Made by a program: the position numbers and the translations under genes. From the NCBI RefSeq assembly GCF_900106845.1, contig NZ_LT629850.1, positions 1,333,941-1,397,940 of the forward strand: a stretch of DNA of 64,000 nucleotides. The letters are read 5' to 3'. The DNA comes from Romboutsia timonensis (GTDB taxonomy: Bacteria; Bacillota; Clostridia; Peptostreptococcales; Peptostreptococcaceae). Shown here piece after piece: positions 16,638 through 26,358 of the stretch; positions within the stretch are counted from its first letter, which is position 1, and every line of letters begins with the position of its first letter. Under the pieces are notes generated by a model. It did not search any database and was not told where the DNA came from. It saw nothing but the letters and a program-made list of their open reading frames with translations.

Positions 16638-17309
16638 ATGTTACAAAAATTTAAAAGTTTAAGTAAAAGAAAGAAAATTATATTTGGTGTTTTAGCTTTC
16701 ATTTTGTTACCAGTAACATTGTTAGCTTTAAGTTTTGAATTAGCTATAAACGGAGCTAAAAATAAAAAAATAGGTAAAATGATACTAGGTATTTGTGCTT
16801 CTGCATTTTTAATATTCTCATTTATAGTTTCTGAAAATCAAACAGATACCAACACTACATCAAATAACAATGAGAATGTCGAAGTAGCTAATGATGATAC
16901 TAATACTAAAGACAATTTAGAAAAAGAAACTTTAAGCAGTGAAGAACTTATAAGTAAACTAGAAACATATGAAGGAATCTATGCAGTGATACCTGCAGCT
17001 ATACAAGAAGCATCACAAAACAATGATAAATTAGAAATGCAAAAGACATTTGCAGATGGTCGTGATATTCTTGAAAAATGTTGGCAAGAATTAAGCGATT
17101 TAAAAAGAGATTATAGTAGCGAGAGTAATGAATATAAAGCTATAGATAATCTACACTTAGCTTTCTTTACTCTTAGAGATGCTTGTAAGTCTGGTATAAA
17201 ATATTTAGACAAAAATGAATATAAATACTTTGAAAAATACGAAGACAACTGTAATTCTGCTGGAGCATGGATCAACGATTATTTAGTATATAAAGAAAAA
17301 ATTCAATAA
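16638..17309 (+). CDS. Membrane-anchored surface protein, probable lysogenic conversion gene
   Basis: The 223-residue product has two N-terminal hydrophobic segments (about residues 15-36 and 46-64), an Asn/Thr-rich linker and an outside helical domain with two cysteines (about 100-223). GGGAGGA precedes the ATG. It is oriented against the lytic genes, lies just past the lysis cassette and has its own terminator. Such genes often are expressed in the lysogen. Superinfection exclusion or surface change is possible but not shown. No family is recognised. Confidence 0.65.
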   Translation: MLQKFKSLSKRKKIIFGVLAFILLPVTLLALSFELAINGAKNKKIGKMILGICASAFLIFSFIVSENQTDTNTTSNNNENVEVANDDTNTKDNLEKETLSSEELISKLETYEGIYAVIPAAIQEASQNNDKLEMQKTFADGRDILEKCWQELSDLKRDYSSESNEYKAIDNLHLAFFTLRDACKSGIKYLDKNEYKYFEKYEDNCNSAGAWINDYLVYKEKIQ

Positions 17310-17318
17310 TATAAAAAT

Positions 17319-17350
17319 AAAATGCCAAGTATAAAAAACTTGGCATTTTA
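17319..17350 (+). terminator. Bidirectional terminator after the 16638 gene
   Basis: A 12-bp stem (AAAATGCCAAGT / ACTTGGCATTTT) with a 7-nt loop is followed by TATTTTTATT. Both strands end in T runs, so it may also stop transcripts from the lysis side. Confidence 0.85.
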
Positions 17351-17382
17351 TTTTTATTGTTGATATTATGCAAATTTGGTTA

Positions 17383-17436
17383 TCAGTTACCACCTGTAGT
17401 AGCTAAAGAATCTCTTATGTGTTCTACTACTAACAC
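17383..17436 (-). other. Possible short transcript with 17-codon ORF after endolysin
   Basis: On the minus strand an extended -10 (TGTTATAAT, 17454-17462) leads into a region with an open GTG-started ORF MLVVEHIRDSLATTGGN, a TAGTAG/CTACTA hairpin, then the terminator at 17319-17350. No strong ribosome binding site is seen. It may be a small RNA or leaderless peptide gene. Evidence is limited to signals. Confidence 0.3.
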
Positions 17437-17464
17437 GACGAGTTGTTACTTATATTATAACATA

Positions 17465-18139
17465 CTATCTTGGAATTAAATATGTATCTTTATAACCTTT
17501 GTTTATTAGTTCTTGTTGCATTTTTTTAGCATTTTCATATTCACAAGCAGTTACGCAAACTGCATATAGTTTTTTATCAATAGATGAAGTGCTAGAATTA
17601 TTATTTTCAGTTATAGTCTTATCAGCTATTCCTTCTGCTATTAATTTAGCTATCTTTTCTCTATTAGATGTATATTTATCAGTATCACTTTTATTAGATA
17701 CAAAGCAAGTTTCTATTAATATTGCAGGTGGATTAGTTAATCTTAACCAACCTAAATCACGTTTTAGATCATTTATATCATGTTTTATTTTTCTGTCTTT
17801 AAATTCAGTCTTTAGTTTATTTTGAACTCTTTGAGCATACACTTTTCCCTTACTGCTTCTATATATAACCTCTGCACCATTAGCTGTTGCATTGTCTGAG
17901 CGATTAAAGTGTATTTGTACAACTAAATCATAATTTTTAGAATTAGCTTTTTTAGCTTGTTGATTTATATAATCACTTCCACTATTTACTTCATGATAAT
18001 CTGCTTCATAACCTAGCTTTTTAAGGTATTCAACTATAAATTTAGCTAATACTCTATTTTCTTGACTCTCATTTATAAAACCTACTGCACCAGTACCTTT
18101 TCCAGTAAGAGTATGTCCTGCTGATATTAATATTTTCAT
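17465..18139 (-). CDS. Endolysin, N-acetylmuramoyl-L-alanine amidase
   Basis: The 224-residue protein begins with an amidase_3 catalytic domain (about residues 1-175): zinc ligands are suggested by AGHTLTGKGTGA (His9), INESQ (Glu24), QIHFNRSD (His near 77) and LIETCFVSN (Glu near 142). A Ser/Asn linker leads to a C-terminal SPOR-like repeat (YAVCVTACEYENAKKMQQEL), a wall-binding part found in clostridial lysins. It cuts the amide bond between muramic acid and the stem peptide. The start is 2 bp after the holin stop. Confidence 0.92.
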   Translation of the reverse strand: MKILISAGHTLTGKGTGAVGFINESQENRVLAKFIVEYLKKLGYEADYHEVNSGSDYINQQAKKANSKNYDLVVQIHFNRSDNATANGAEVIYRSSKGKVYAQRVQNKLKTEFKDRKIKHDINDLKRDLGWLRLTNPPAILIETCFVSNKSDTDKYTSNREKIAKLIAEGIADKTITENNNSSTSSIDKKLYAVCVTACEYENAKKMQQELINKGYKDTYLIPR

Positions 18140-18141
18140 AA

Positions 18142-18417
18142 CTATACACCTACCTTGTCTAATATTTTGTCTACCTTAACAGTTAAATCTTTAGCTAGTA
18201 CATCATTTGTAGCTACAACTTTTGCTATGACCTCTCTGTTGTATGCTATTTCATTTAACAGCCTGTCCTTATCTTCTTTAGAATCTTCCCTTAATATCTC
18301 TATAGTTTTTTGAGTATCTTCTCTATTATTTTTTATTTGTTTATCTACCCATATAGCAAGAGCTACCATACAAGCTCCATAAAATCCTATACTACCTACT
18401 ATTTCTGTAAAATTCAT
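18142..18417 (-). CDS. Holin, BhlA/UviB-like
   Basis: The 91-residue product has one N-terminal membrane helix (GFYGACMVALAIWV) followed by a long charged coiled coil, the BhlA/UviB holin layout. It lies directly before the amidase gene, so it should open the membrane for the lysin. AAAGGTGGTG precedes the ATG. Confidence 0.82.
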   Translation of the reverse strand: MNFTEIVGSIGFYGACMVALAIWVDKQIKNNREDTQKTIEILREDSKEDKDRLLNEIAYNREVIAKVVATNDVLAKDLTVKVDKILDKVGV

Positions 18418-18444
18418 AATACACCACCTTTTGAAAGAATAAAA

Positions 18445-18464
18445 GGCTAGATTAATTTCTAGCC
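18445..18464 (-). terminator. Terminator between baseplate and lysis genes
   Basis: A 7-bp stem (GGCTAGA / TCTAGCC, 6-nt loop) is followed on the minus strand by TTTTATTC. It may be partial so that lysis genes still receive read-through. Confidence 0.65.
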
Positions 18465-18495
18465 ATAAAAAAAGAACCTCTCCTGGTCCTATAAT

Positions 18496-19182
18496 CTATA
18501 CTTCTGGAATTGTAGTTGGGATATCATATACTGGAGGATATAATAAATCGAATAACTGGTCATATTCTTCTTGAGTTATTCTTGGTCTAGATCCTGCTGC
18601 ATATTTATTTAATATCCTTTCCATATCCTCTTTACTATCATAGTTTTCCATTTCTATCATTTGTTTTAATTGATTAAAGTAAGTTGAACTTCTTCCAAAC
18701 ATAGTAAATACCTCCGTTAAATTTATTTTTGCTGTTGGATTTATACTTGTTATTAAGTCCTCTAAGGCCCATTCTAAATCCATCATACGCATATCATTTT
18801 CAACTATAGTTCTATCTTGAACTTTCTGACTTTCTAATAGAGCCGAATTTTCGGCTTCTAAAATGGATATTTTATCTTGCATTAATTCAATTTCAGTAGG
18901 CTCTTGTGGTAGAGTTGGTAATTCTTCGTAACTAAATATTAATTCTTTAGTTTCTAAGTTTACCATAACTCCCGTACTATCTTTAGATAATTTAGGATAT
19001 TCACCATAGCTAAACTGTAACAACCCTATAGTATTTTTGTCCCTCTCTTTTAACTCTGTATATATTTCTATATCTTCATCAAAAGTTGTTTCTTTTACAT
19101 ACCCTTGCATATCACCAATTATTTTTATTACATTTCCTGTAATAGTGCAATAATATATTTTAGTTCCTATTTGTTTTATCAT
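18496..19182 (-). CDS. Phage tail-associated protein, C-terminal helical
   Basis: The 228-residue protein has a beta-rich start, a central coiled coil (IELMQDKISILEAENSALLES) and an XkdX-like neighbourhood between tail fibre and holin genes. A Pro-rich C-terminus follows (YPPVYDIPTTIPEV). It starts 12 bp after the fibre gene. It may be a fibre accessory or chaperone; no named domain is certain. Confidence 0.6.
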   Translation of the reverse strand: MIKQIGTKIYYCTITGNVIKIIGDMQGYVKETTFDEDIEIYTELKERDKNTIGLLQFSYGEYPKLSKDSTGVMVNLETKELIFSYEELPTLPQEPTEIELMQDKISILEAENSALLESQKVQDRTIVENDMRMMDLEWALEDLITSINPTAKINLTEVFTMFGRSSTYFNQLKQMIEMENYDSKEDMERILNKYAAGSRPRITQEEYDQLFDLLYPPVYDIPTTIPEV

Positions 19183-19194
19183 TTTATCACCTCT

Positions 19195-20148
19195 TTATTC
19201 AAAAGCTATCCATGAGTATGTACTTCCTTGAGAAGTACTTGGAAGTCTTACATTACCATTACTTAGAAAAACTTTCTCATTTGCTCTAATTGAATACATA
19301 TTAGAAGTCCCTGCATTGAGAACTTGATTAGCTCCAAATTGAATATATGGAGAAAAATTTGTATAATATTGGCTTAAGTTAGAAAGAAAACCGAATCCAA
19401 CTGAATTATTTTTTGCTATATATATAATTGAAGTAGGGACAAAATCCAAACCAACTATATCAAAATAAGTCATATTCGCAGAATTCCCCCCAAGATAAGG
19501 GAATTGATAACTCGAAGTCCCAGTTGTGGCTTCACCCATAGCCCATTTTTTACCTATAGAAATATCTTTAACTTTATTAATCAAACTTAACATTCCATCA
19601 ATTTCATTACATTCTATATCTTTATCAATAAGTACATTTTTAAAATAATCTTTTGTAACTTGTAAAGAATTTTCAATCTCTATAACTTTATCTTTAACAT
19701 CTTTTAAAGAGGAATTTTCTTCTAATTTATCTATTTCTTTTCTTAGATTTATTATTTTACCTTCGCTAGTTTCATAGTATTTTCCCTCTATAGCACAATC
19801 AAAGACAGTTATCCAATCTTGACCATTTACACTTACTTCTGTCTTAGTTTCATGGTATTGAGTTGTAGTGTTAGCATTTGGGAAATATCTTCTTATTCTT
19901 ATTCTATCTATATCGTAAATGCCACCTAAGTCAATCGTGACATTTCCTAAGTCGGAGAATGTAAATGATATATCATCACTTCCATCTGTAACAATAGAAG
20001 GATCATTTGTTCCTACTTTTGAAGATGTTACAGTTTTTCCTAAGGCTATATTTACATTATCATAATCATAAGCACATATTTCATTCCAGTTATTATTAGC
20101 CCCGTTTGTATTTCCGTTTGACCAATCCCTTATATATCGTATTCTCAT
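19195..20148 (-). CDS. Tail fibre protein with F5/8 type C (discoidin) domain
   Basis: The 317-residue protein opens with a discoidin-like fold (about residues 15-130; NIALGKTVTSS, VTIDLGGIYDIDRIRIRRY, SVNGQDWITVFD), used by many proteins to bind sugars. A coiled coil (about 140-190) leads to a C-terminal knob with WAMGEATTGTSSYQFPYLGG. It is the probable receptor-contacting fibre. The discoidin call is based on visible motifs. Confidence 0.75.
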   Translation of the reverse strand: MRIRYIRDWSNGNTNGANNNWNEICAYDYDNVNIALGKTVTSSKVGTNDPSIVTDGSDDISFTFSDLGNVTIDLGGIYDIDRIRIRRYFPNANTTTQYHETKTEVSVNGQDWITVFDCAIEGKYYETSEGKIINLRKEIDKLEENSSLKDVKDKVIEIENSLQVTKDYFKNVLIDKDIECNEIDGMLSLINKVKDISIGKKWAMGEATTGTSSYQFPYLGGNSANMTYFDIVGLDFVPTSIIYIAKNNSVGFGFLSNLSQYYTNFSPYIQFGANQVLNAGTSNMYSIRANEKVFLSNGNVRLPSTSQGSTYSWIAFE

Positions 20149-20158
20149 ATTTCACCTC

Positions 20159-20992
20159 CTATAATAAATCTATAATTTGATTACAAGAAGTTATCAAACT
20201 TTCCCTATTTGTTCCTAACTCACTTTGTAAACTTAAAATACTTGTTTTAACTGATGAACCATCAGGCATAAGTATATTATCAGCAGTTAATCCGCTACCA
20301 ACTTTATTTTCTAATTCTAATATCCTGTTAGCTAATTCCCCTGCCACATCCCCACTTAATATATCTTTTATAGTTTCAAACCAAGTATTAAAGTCTATTT
20401 CCCATTGTGTAATTGCAGTCTCCATCCAGTACTGCACATCTTGTCCTCTTTCATCTATGTAACCTTGTAGCTTTCTATATAATTCAGAGGTTTCTATTTC
20501 TTTTACTGTTTGTGTAACTATACCACATACACTTTCATCTAACCTAGTATCAGTTATTTTACTTTGTTGTATAGATATAATACCATTTTCAACTAATATA
20601 TCAGATATAGATAATTCATAAGCATTAACACCTCGTTCTAAATCAGGAGCAATAGGATTAGATGCAAATATACCTTTTTTAACATATGCTCTTATTTCTC
20701 TGTTTATAAAATCACATCTTAATACCACTCTATCAATTCTTTTTAATGCACTATCTGCATATTCTACTGTTAAAGTTAAATTATCAGTATTATGATACAT
20801 ATAACCATTTATCCAAGCATAACCGGGAGATAGATTTATAGTCATATCTCCATTAGCTGTTACTAGTAAATTAGTGCTTGGATTAGGGAAAACTCCATTT
20901 CCTATAAAAGTACTAAAGTATTCTGCAAAGTCACTAGATTTATATTTTCTATCTCCATTTAATGAAGTAAAAAATGAACTTTTTTCTGCCAT
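20159..20992 (-). CDS. Baseplate/upper fibre protein
   Basis: The 277-residue protein has an N-terminal beta domain with the pattern LNGDRKYKSSDFAEYFSTFIGNGVF and GYAWINGYMYHN, common in baseplate proteins of Firmicute siphophages, followed by a coiled coil. It is 1 bp after the Gp37-like tail gene and before the fibre. It likely links the fibre to the tail tip. Confidence 0.75.
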   Translation of the reverse strand: MAEKSSFFTSLNGDRKYKSSDFAEYFSTFIGNGVFPNPSTNLLVTANGDMTINLSPGYAWINGYMYHNTDNLTLTVEYADSALKRIDRVVLRCDFINREIRAYVKKGIFASNPIAPDLERGVNAYELSISDILVENGIISIQQSKITDTRLDESVCGIVTQTVKEIETSELYRKLQGYIDERGQDVQYWMETAITQWEIDFNTWFETIKDILSGDVAGELANRILELENKVGSGLTADNILMPDGSSVKTSILSLQSELGTNRESLITSCNQIIDLL

Positions 20993-20993
20993 G

Positions 20994-22148
20994 CTATCGC
21001 CTCATTTTTCTTTTTATTTTTTCAATTAAAGTAGGTATATTATTACCTATTTCTATATCAATATTTAAGCCTTCCTCATCATAGGTTTCTGTTATTGATA
21101 CAATTCTTTCATTAAGCATTAATCCCCATTTTTTATTAATAATGCTAACTTTATCACCTAGATCATAATCCGTTCTATATATTAAATTATTAGTATTAGA
21201 TATAACACAGTCAAAAGTTTCTATTTTAGTATATTCTGATAGCTTATCATTTCCTCTAGCTTCTAACAATTTATTGTATGTTTCAATAGGTATTTCCACT
21301 TCATAAGTTTCTTCTATTTCTTCCCCTGTGAGTTCATCTGTAACTATTCTAGTTTTACTTTCTTTATCTGAAATATCTCTAGCATCTACAAATAGTTCAT
21401 ATCTATTTAGCCCTTCGTTTTCAATACCTAAAGTTAAAGTTTTTCTATTTTCATCTTCGCCAGCTCCTGCAACTAAAACCATATTTCTATAATTATTATC
21501 GCTATCTACATACTTTTGTTTGATTACATTTTCAAATTCAGTACTAAATATAGCTTTTGAATTAAGATTTTGATTAACTGTCCTATCTAGACCTTTATAA
21601 ACTTCAAATATGTATTGTTTATTAGGTAAATCTAAATCTATTTTATAACCTAGCTCATTTGTAGTTGCTATCGATTCTATTTCCTGTAATAAAGGTTTAT
21701 AATGACTGTTATAATCTACTTCTTGACCTAAGTTGTTATTAACTCCTTGAATAAGGTTAGGAAGCTTTCTATTAATGTCTTTTGTATCAATGCAGTTAGT
21801 ATTAATATAATTCCTTATAACAGTTTCTGCATTTCCTTTTTCAAGTTGCTTATATAATGTAATTCTTCTATCTATCCATTGAGTTAGTGAATACCCTTCT
21901 ACTAATAATACTTCTTCACCATCTTCATTTTCTTCTAACTCTCTATGATCTATATACATAGCTTCTTTTGTATTATCATTTTTAAGAAGTATGTTACCTT
22001 TTTTAAGTAGTTCAAACTGTTCAAAAGTAGGTATTATTTGCATAGAGAAAATACTAGATTTATAATAATTTCTTTTCCACATTAAACATTCATAATTATC
22101 AATAATTCCTAATACTGTAAAGTTTCTATCTAGTACGTATAATTGCAT
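20994..22148 (-). CDS. Siphovirus Gp37-like tail protein
   Basis: The 384-residue protein matches the ReqiPepy6 Gp37-like family: VLDRNFTVLGIIDNYECLMWKRNYYKSSIFS at the start, YSLTQWIDRRIT, and a C-terminal YDLGDKVSIINKKWGLMLNERI block. It occupies the tail-tip (Tal) position between Dit and the baseplate genes. Confidence 0.82.
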   Translation of the reverse strand: MQLYVLDRNFTVLGIIDNYECLMWKRNYYKSSIFSMQIIPTFEQFELLKKGNILLKNDNTKEAMYIDHRELEENEDGEEVLLVEGYSLTQWIDRRITLYKQLEKGNAETVIRNYINTNCIDTKDINRKLPNLIQGVNNNLGQEVDYNSHYKPLLQEIESIATTNELGYKIDLDLPNKQYIFEVYKGLDRTVNQNLNSKAIFSTEFENVIKQKYVDSDNNYRNMVLVAGAGEDENRKTLTLGIENEGLNRYELFVDARDISDKESKTRIVTDELTGEEIEETYEVEIPIETYNKLLEARGNDKLSEYTKIETFDCVISNTNNLIYRTDYDLGDKVSIINKKWGLMLNERIVSITETYDEEGLNIDIEIGNNIPTLIEKIKRKMRR

Positions 22149-22152
22149 ATTA

Positions 22153-23037
22153 TCACACTCCTAAGTAATAGTTAGTGTAATATATGTACACTTCTAATTG
22201 TTCAATCATAGTATCAGAGTCATATCGAATCACATTATCACCTATATCAAGCCATATGAATGTTGAATTAATATCTAAATCATTAAAAATGTTTTTAGTT
22301 ATACCATTTAAATAACTCTCTACACGTTTATTTCCATGATGTGTAGTAACCGTTATTTCTTCTCCTTCTTGCATAGTATAATTAAGCTTAATGAATTCTT
22401 TTGTGTAAACATTATATATTGAAGGGTTTTCAATAACAGTTCTAGCTTTAAATACTACCTTAATAGGAGTTTGTGCATCTCCTTCATTAAATATATTTGT
22501 AACTATAGAGTTATTTTTTATAGATAATTCTTTGCCTTCTTCTTCTAATTCTAAATCAAAGAAGAAATTACCTATATCATTCCCAAAATCAGCTCTATTT
22601 TCATTTATATCCTCAAAATAAGGTAAAGGCATAGCTAATTGTATTTGAAAACTTACAAGTTCATTTGTAGTTTCATAATCATCATCAAATAAAGGTGCTT
22701 GTATTACTCTTAAATTACTAGCACCTCTCAAATATCCTGCATCTGTATATATTTTCATATGACCTTTTAGCTTAGGATTAAAAGCATTATACAACTTTCT
22801 TTTTAATATATACCTTTGTTGCTCATTATCAACTTCTAAATAACAATTTAAAGTTAATATTCTATCTTTTAAAATAGTTTTAGATATATTTATACCCTCT
22901 TGATATGCACTTTTAGAACTTACTATATCAGATTCTAGTCCATCAAAGCCTTCTGGTTTGAATAAAAAAAGAGGACCTTCTCGATTTAATTCAATAGATA
23001 TACCTCTTTCATTTTCATATATTATTTTATTTATCAA
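22153..23037 (-). CDS. Distal tail protein (Dit, Sipho_tail)
   Basis: The 294-residue product shows an N-terminal Dit-like domain (YENERGISIELNREGPLFLF... GLESDIVSSKSAYQEG) and a C-terminal domain with many beta strands. It forms the hub at the tail end on which fibres mount. It sits after the tape measure as usual, with AAAGGAGGTAC before the start. Confidence 0.82.
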   Translation of the reverse strand: MINKIIYENERGISIELNREGPLFLFKPEGFDGLESDIVSSKSAYQEGINISKTILKDRILTLNCYLEVDNEQQRYILKRKLYNAFNPKLKGHMKIYTDAGYLRGASNLRVIQAPLFDDDYETTNELVSFQIQLAMPLPYFEDINENRADFGNDIGNFFFDLELEEEGKELSIKNNSIVTNIFNEGDAQTPIKVVFKARTVIENPSIYNVYTKEFIKLNYTMQEGEEITVTTHHGNKRVESYLNGITKNIFNDLDINSTFIWLDIGDNVIRYDSDTMIEQLEVYIYYTNYYLGV

Positions 23038-23052
23038 GTTAGTACCTCCTTT

Positions 23053-26000
23053 CTAAAAGTTTAATTGCATAGCTAATCTTCTCATTTGTATTTCATCTTG
23101 TCTCTTAAGTTCTCTAATACTTAGAGATTTCGGACTATTGTATGTATTATTTATAGTTATTTTCTTTTCTGCTTTATCCTTTTTGTTTATACCTTTTTTA
23201 ACTTCTTCAAATATTTCTTTTAACTCTTTATTTAAAGTTTTTTCAACTAATGAAGATGCTACACTTTGACTATAAAAAGCTTTATTTAAGTTATTGCTCG
23301 ATATTCTAGCTCTTTCATAAGTATCTCTATTAAATAAAGATATAGTTTCTACATTATTATCTTTATTAATTTGAATAGATTTAGATTCGCCTGACGGTGA
23401 TCCTACAGTTTCATATACAGTTCTATATGTAGTTGTTATAATAATTTCCCCACGCACAGGAACACTATACGCCGATCTTATATTATTCCATGATGATATT
23501 GCAGAATTAGCCATAGATGTAACACTATTAGTAACACCTAGGTACATGCTAGTTGCACTTTGTTTTGCACTATTTGCCATCATCTCTGCGGACATTCGAA
23601 TACCGTTATACATATCACTTCCTGCTTGTTTTGCAACTTGAGCTAATAGTATAAATGACTGTTTTGCTCCATTGTACATATTAGTGGCTTCTTGTTGAAT
23701 GCTTCTATTAGCTTTTTTAAAGTCAGCATCTGTATCCGTTGCAACCTTAGAAGTATTAGTCTTAGCATCTTTAGACATTTTAGACATATTTTGTTCTACA
23801 GATTTAGCACCTTCTGCAGTATTCTTACTTGCACTAGAAGCAGCTTTTTTAGTATTCGTGTCCGTGTCTGTTGCTATCCCTTTAGTATTAATATTTGCCT
23901 TATCTTTTGCATCTTTTGTATTTTTATCTACATCAGTAGCTAAGTCTTTTGTATTCTTAGACGCTTTGTCTTTAGCACTTTTAGTATTAGCATCAATTTT
24001 AGAACTCATATCTTTAGTAGCTTTATCAGCCTCATTAGACATACTATTCATATGCGTAGTACTTTCTGTTCTAAGCTGATTTATAAGTGTAGCTCCATCA
24101 ATACCCATGCTATTAAGATTATTTAATATAGCATCTTTCATTTGTTGTGTATTCATTGATCCATCTAAACTTATACCACTAAATATACCACTCCATGTTG
24201 TTCCCATGCTAGTTAATTGAGTAAAAGTTTCCTGGTCCATACTTTGCAATTCAGCTACTACATTATCAGCCATTTCACTAGCACCTTGTTGACCTATAGT
24301 TTTAAACTGATTAAATACATTTGTAGCGGTTTGTTTAAATGCTTCACCTTCAATTAGCATATTTTCATTTATTAATTTCATTGCTTTATCCATATCTTGT
24401 TGAAGTGTGTCTGTGCTAAACTTACCACTAGTAGCCATACTTTCTAAGTTAGCTGTAAACTTTTTAGTAGCTTGCTCATTATCCATATTTGTAGTTATAC
24501 CTTCAAATAGTACAGCCATAGAATCACTTGTACCTCTTAAGATTGTAAGAGACTGTTCATCTAAATTTTGCATATTATCTGTAAATATTTTAGCTACTTG
24601 ACTGGAATTATCTCTCGTAAGATTAGGTAACTCTTGCATAGCTAAATCAAAGGTATTAACTACTCCCTGTAAATCTTGTTCAGTTGAAGCCTTAATTAAT
24701 TCTAAGGCAGTAGATGTTTCTGCTACTATATTACTCATAGCTTTTGCGGTATTATTTTCAACTTTGGCCCATCCTTCTTTGACTATATCATCTACTTTAC
24801 TAAACTTGCCTGTTAATATAGCTCCTATAGCTTCAGCTGCAGTAGTTATTATTATAATCATATTACCAAATGTAAGTTGAACTACTCCAGCTATAAACTC
24901 ACATATAGCACCTAAAATAGTTCCAAATACACCAAATTTATCTTGCAAAAAACTTAATGCATTAGCATTATCACCTATCGCTGTTATTAATCCAACTACC
25001 GCGGCAACAACTAAAGCTATTGCTATTGGAACTGCTAATGTGGCTCCCTGAAATGCTAACACGGCACCTTTAGCCAAGTTAAACCCTGTTACCATATTAG
25101 GCAACATAGTCAATAAAGTCCCACCTATCATTAAAAAAGGTCCTATGGCCGCTACCAAAGCACCTATAGCTACTATAAATGTTTGAGTTCCTTCATCCAG
25201 GTTATTGAACCATGTAAGACAATCTGTAAGCCATTCTATTACTCCTTCAAACATAGGTATTAATCTTTCTCCTACAACAATACAAGCACCTTCAAAAGCA
25301 GATTTAAGATTATCTATAGCTCCTTTTAAATTATCCTGCATAGTTTCATACATTTTACTAGCAGTTCCGTCAGAATTTCTTATTCCTTCTTCAAATTCTC
25401 GTATTTTTGGAATACCAGCTTCAAATGCCATATTTACGCCTTTTAAAGCTTCTGTCCCCCATATAGATGATAATGCTTGATCTCTTTGAGCTGTAGTCAT
25501 TCCCTGAGTAGCTTTATCTACATCTGCAAGTATATCTGTCATATCCCTATAGTTACCTTGAGAGTCTACTATAGCAACTTTAGTTTTACCTATAGCTATA
25601 GCACCATCTTCTGCATTCTTCTTCATGTCTCTGAACATAGCATTTAAAGTGGTACCAGCTGAAGAACCTTTAAGTCCTTGGTCTGCAAATGTTCCTAATA
25701 ATGCAGTTGTATCTGCTAGGTCATAACCCATAGCATTAGCTGAAGCTCCACAGTACTTGAGAGCCTCTCCTAATTGTTGTACATCTGTATTCGAGTTAGC
25801 TTGAGCATATGCTAACATATCAGTCATTTTAGTTGCTTCATTAGCTTTCATACCAAACATTGACATAGTATCGGTTACTATATCAGTAGTTAAAGCTAAG
25901 TCCATACCAGCTGCACCGGCTAATTTTAAAGAAGGTTCAAGCCCTGCTGCCATTTGCTCAGCATCCCAACCAGCTAAAGCCATATAAGAAAGTGCATCAC

Positions 26001-26358
26001 TTGCCTCAGTAGCACTAAATTTCGTGCTAGCTCCCATTTCTTTAGCTTTATCTTCAAGCATTTTTAGCTCAGAACCTGTAGCACCGCTTAATGCCGATAC
26101 TTTACTCATACCAGCTTGGAAATCTCCAGCAGTCTTTATAGATAAAGCTCCTACTCCAAGTAAAGGTACTGAAACAAACTTAGTAAGATTAGCTCCTGCA
26201 CTTTTCATAACTCCACCTAGAGCTTCCATTTTCTGACCACTAGTTGCAGTATCTTTATTAAATATTCCTAACTGTTGAGTTGCTGATTTTATACCTTTTT
26301 CAAAACCTTTAATATCTAAATCTAAATAACCTATTGCAGTACCTGCATTTATACTCAT
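23053..26358 (-). CDS. Tail tape measure protein, TP901 type
   Basis: At 1101 residues it is the longest gene of the prophage. The N-terminal TP901-type core (about 60-380; GDFQAGMSKVSALSGATG, ASDALSYMALAGWDAEQ) is followed by hydrophobic helices (about 395-520) and a long helical region. About residues 790-890 are Lys/Asp/Thr repeats (DKNTKDAKDKA, DTNTKKAASSASKNT). It sets tail length and is packed in the tail tube. The ATG overlaps the chaperone frame's stop by 4 nt; GAAAGGAGGAA precedes. Confidence 0.93.
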   Translation of the reverse strand: MSINAGTAIGYLDLDIKGFEKGIKSATQQLGIFNKDTATSGQKMEALGGVMKSAGANLTKFVSVPLLGVGALSIKTAGDFQAGMSKVSALSGATGSELKMLEDKAKEMGASTKFSATEASDALSYMALAGWDAEQMAAGLEPSLKLAGAAGMDLALTTDIVTDTMSMFGMKANEATKMTDMLAYAQANSNTDVQQLGEALKYCGASANAMGYDLADTTALLGTFADQGLKGSSAGTTLNAMFRDMKKNAEDGAIAIGKTKVAIVDSQGNYRDMTDILADVDKATQGMTTAQRDQALSSIWGTEALKGVNMAFEAGIPKIREFEEGIRNSDGTASKMYETMQDNLKGAIDNLKSAFEGACIVVGERLIPMFEGVIEWLTDCLTWFNNLDEGTQTFIVAIGALVAAIGPFLMIGGTLLTMLPNMVTGFNLAKGAVLAFQGATLAVPIAIALVVAAVVGLITAIGDNANALSFLQDKFGVFGTILGAICEFIAGVVQLTFGNMIIIITTAAEAIGAILTGKFSKVDDIVKEGWAKVENNTAKAMSNIVAETSTALELIKASTEQDLQGVVNTFDLAMQELPNLTRDNSSQVAKIFTDNMQNLDEQSLTILRGTSDSMAVLFEGITTNMDNEQATKKFTANLESMATSGKFSTDTLQQDMDKAMKLINENMLIEGEAFKQTATNVFNQFKTIGQQGASEMADNVVAELQSMDQETFTQLTSMGTTWSGIFSGISLDGSMNTQQMKDAILNNLNSMGIDGATLINQLRTESTTHMNSMSNEADKATKDMSSKIDANTKSAKDKASKNTKDLATDVDKNTKDAKDKANINTKGIATDTDTNTKKAASSASKNTAEGAKSVEQNMSKMSKDAKTNTSKVATDTDADFKKANRSIQQEATNMYNGAKQSFILLAQVAKQAGSDMYNGIRMSAEMMANSAKQSATSMYLGVTNSVTSMANSAISSWNNIRSAYSVPVRGEIIITTTYRTVYETVGSPSGESKSIQINKDNNVETISLFNRDTYERARISSNNLNKAFYSQSVASSLVEKTLNKELKEIFEEVKKGINKKDKAEKKITINNTYNSPKSLSIRELKRQDEIQMRRLAMQLNF

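Noticed and set aside
9781-17310. Left arm considered as a separate integrated element beside the prophage
   Set aside because: No third copy of the 17-bp core and no second integrase were seen between 17.3 and 17.5 kb; arm-type repeats link both outer ends.
23692-24079. Plus-strand open frames opposite the tape measure gene
   Set aside because: They are mirror frames of its Lys/Asp/Thr-rich repeats and lack start signals.
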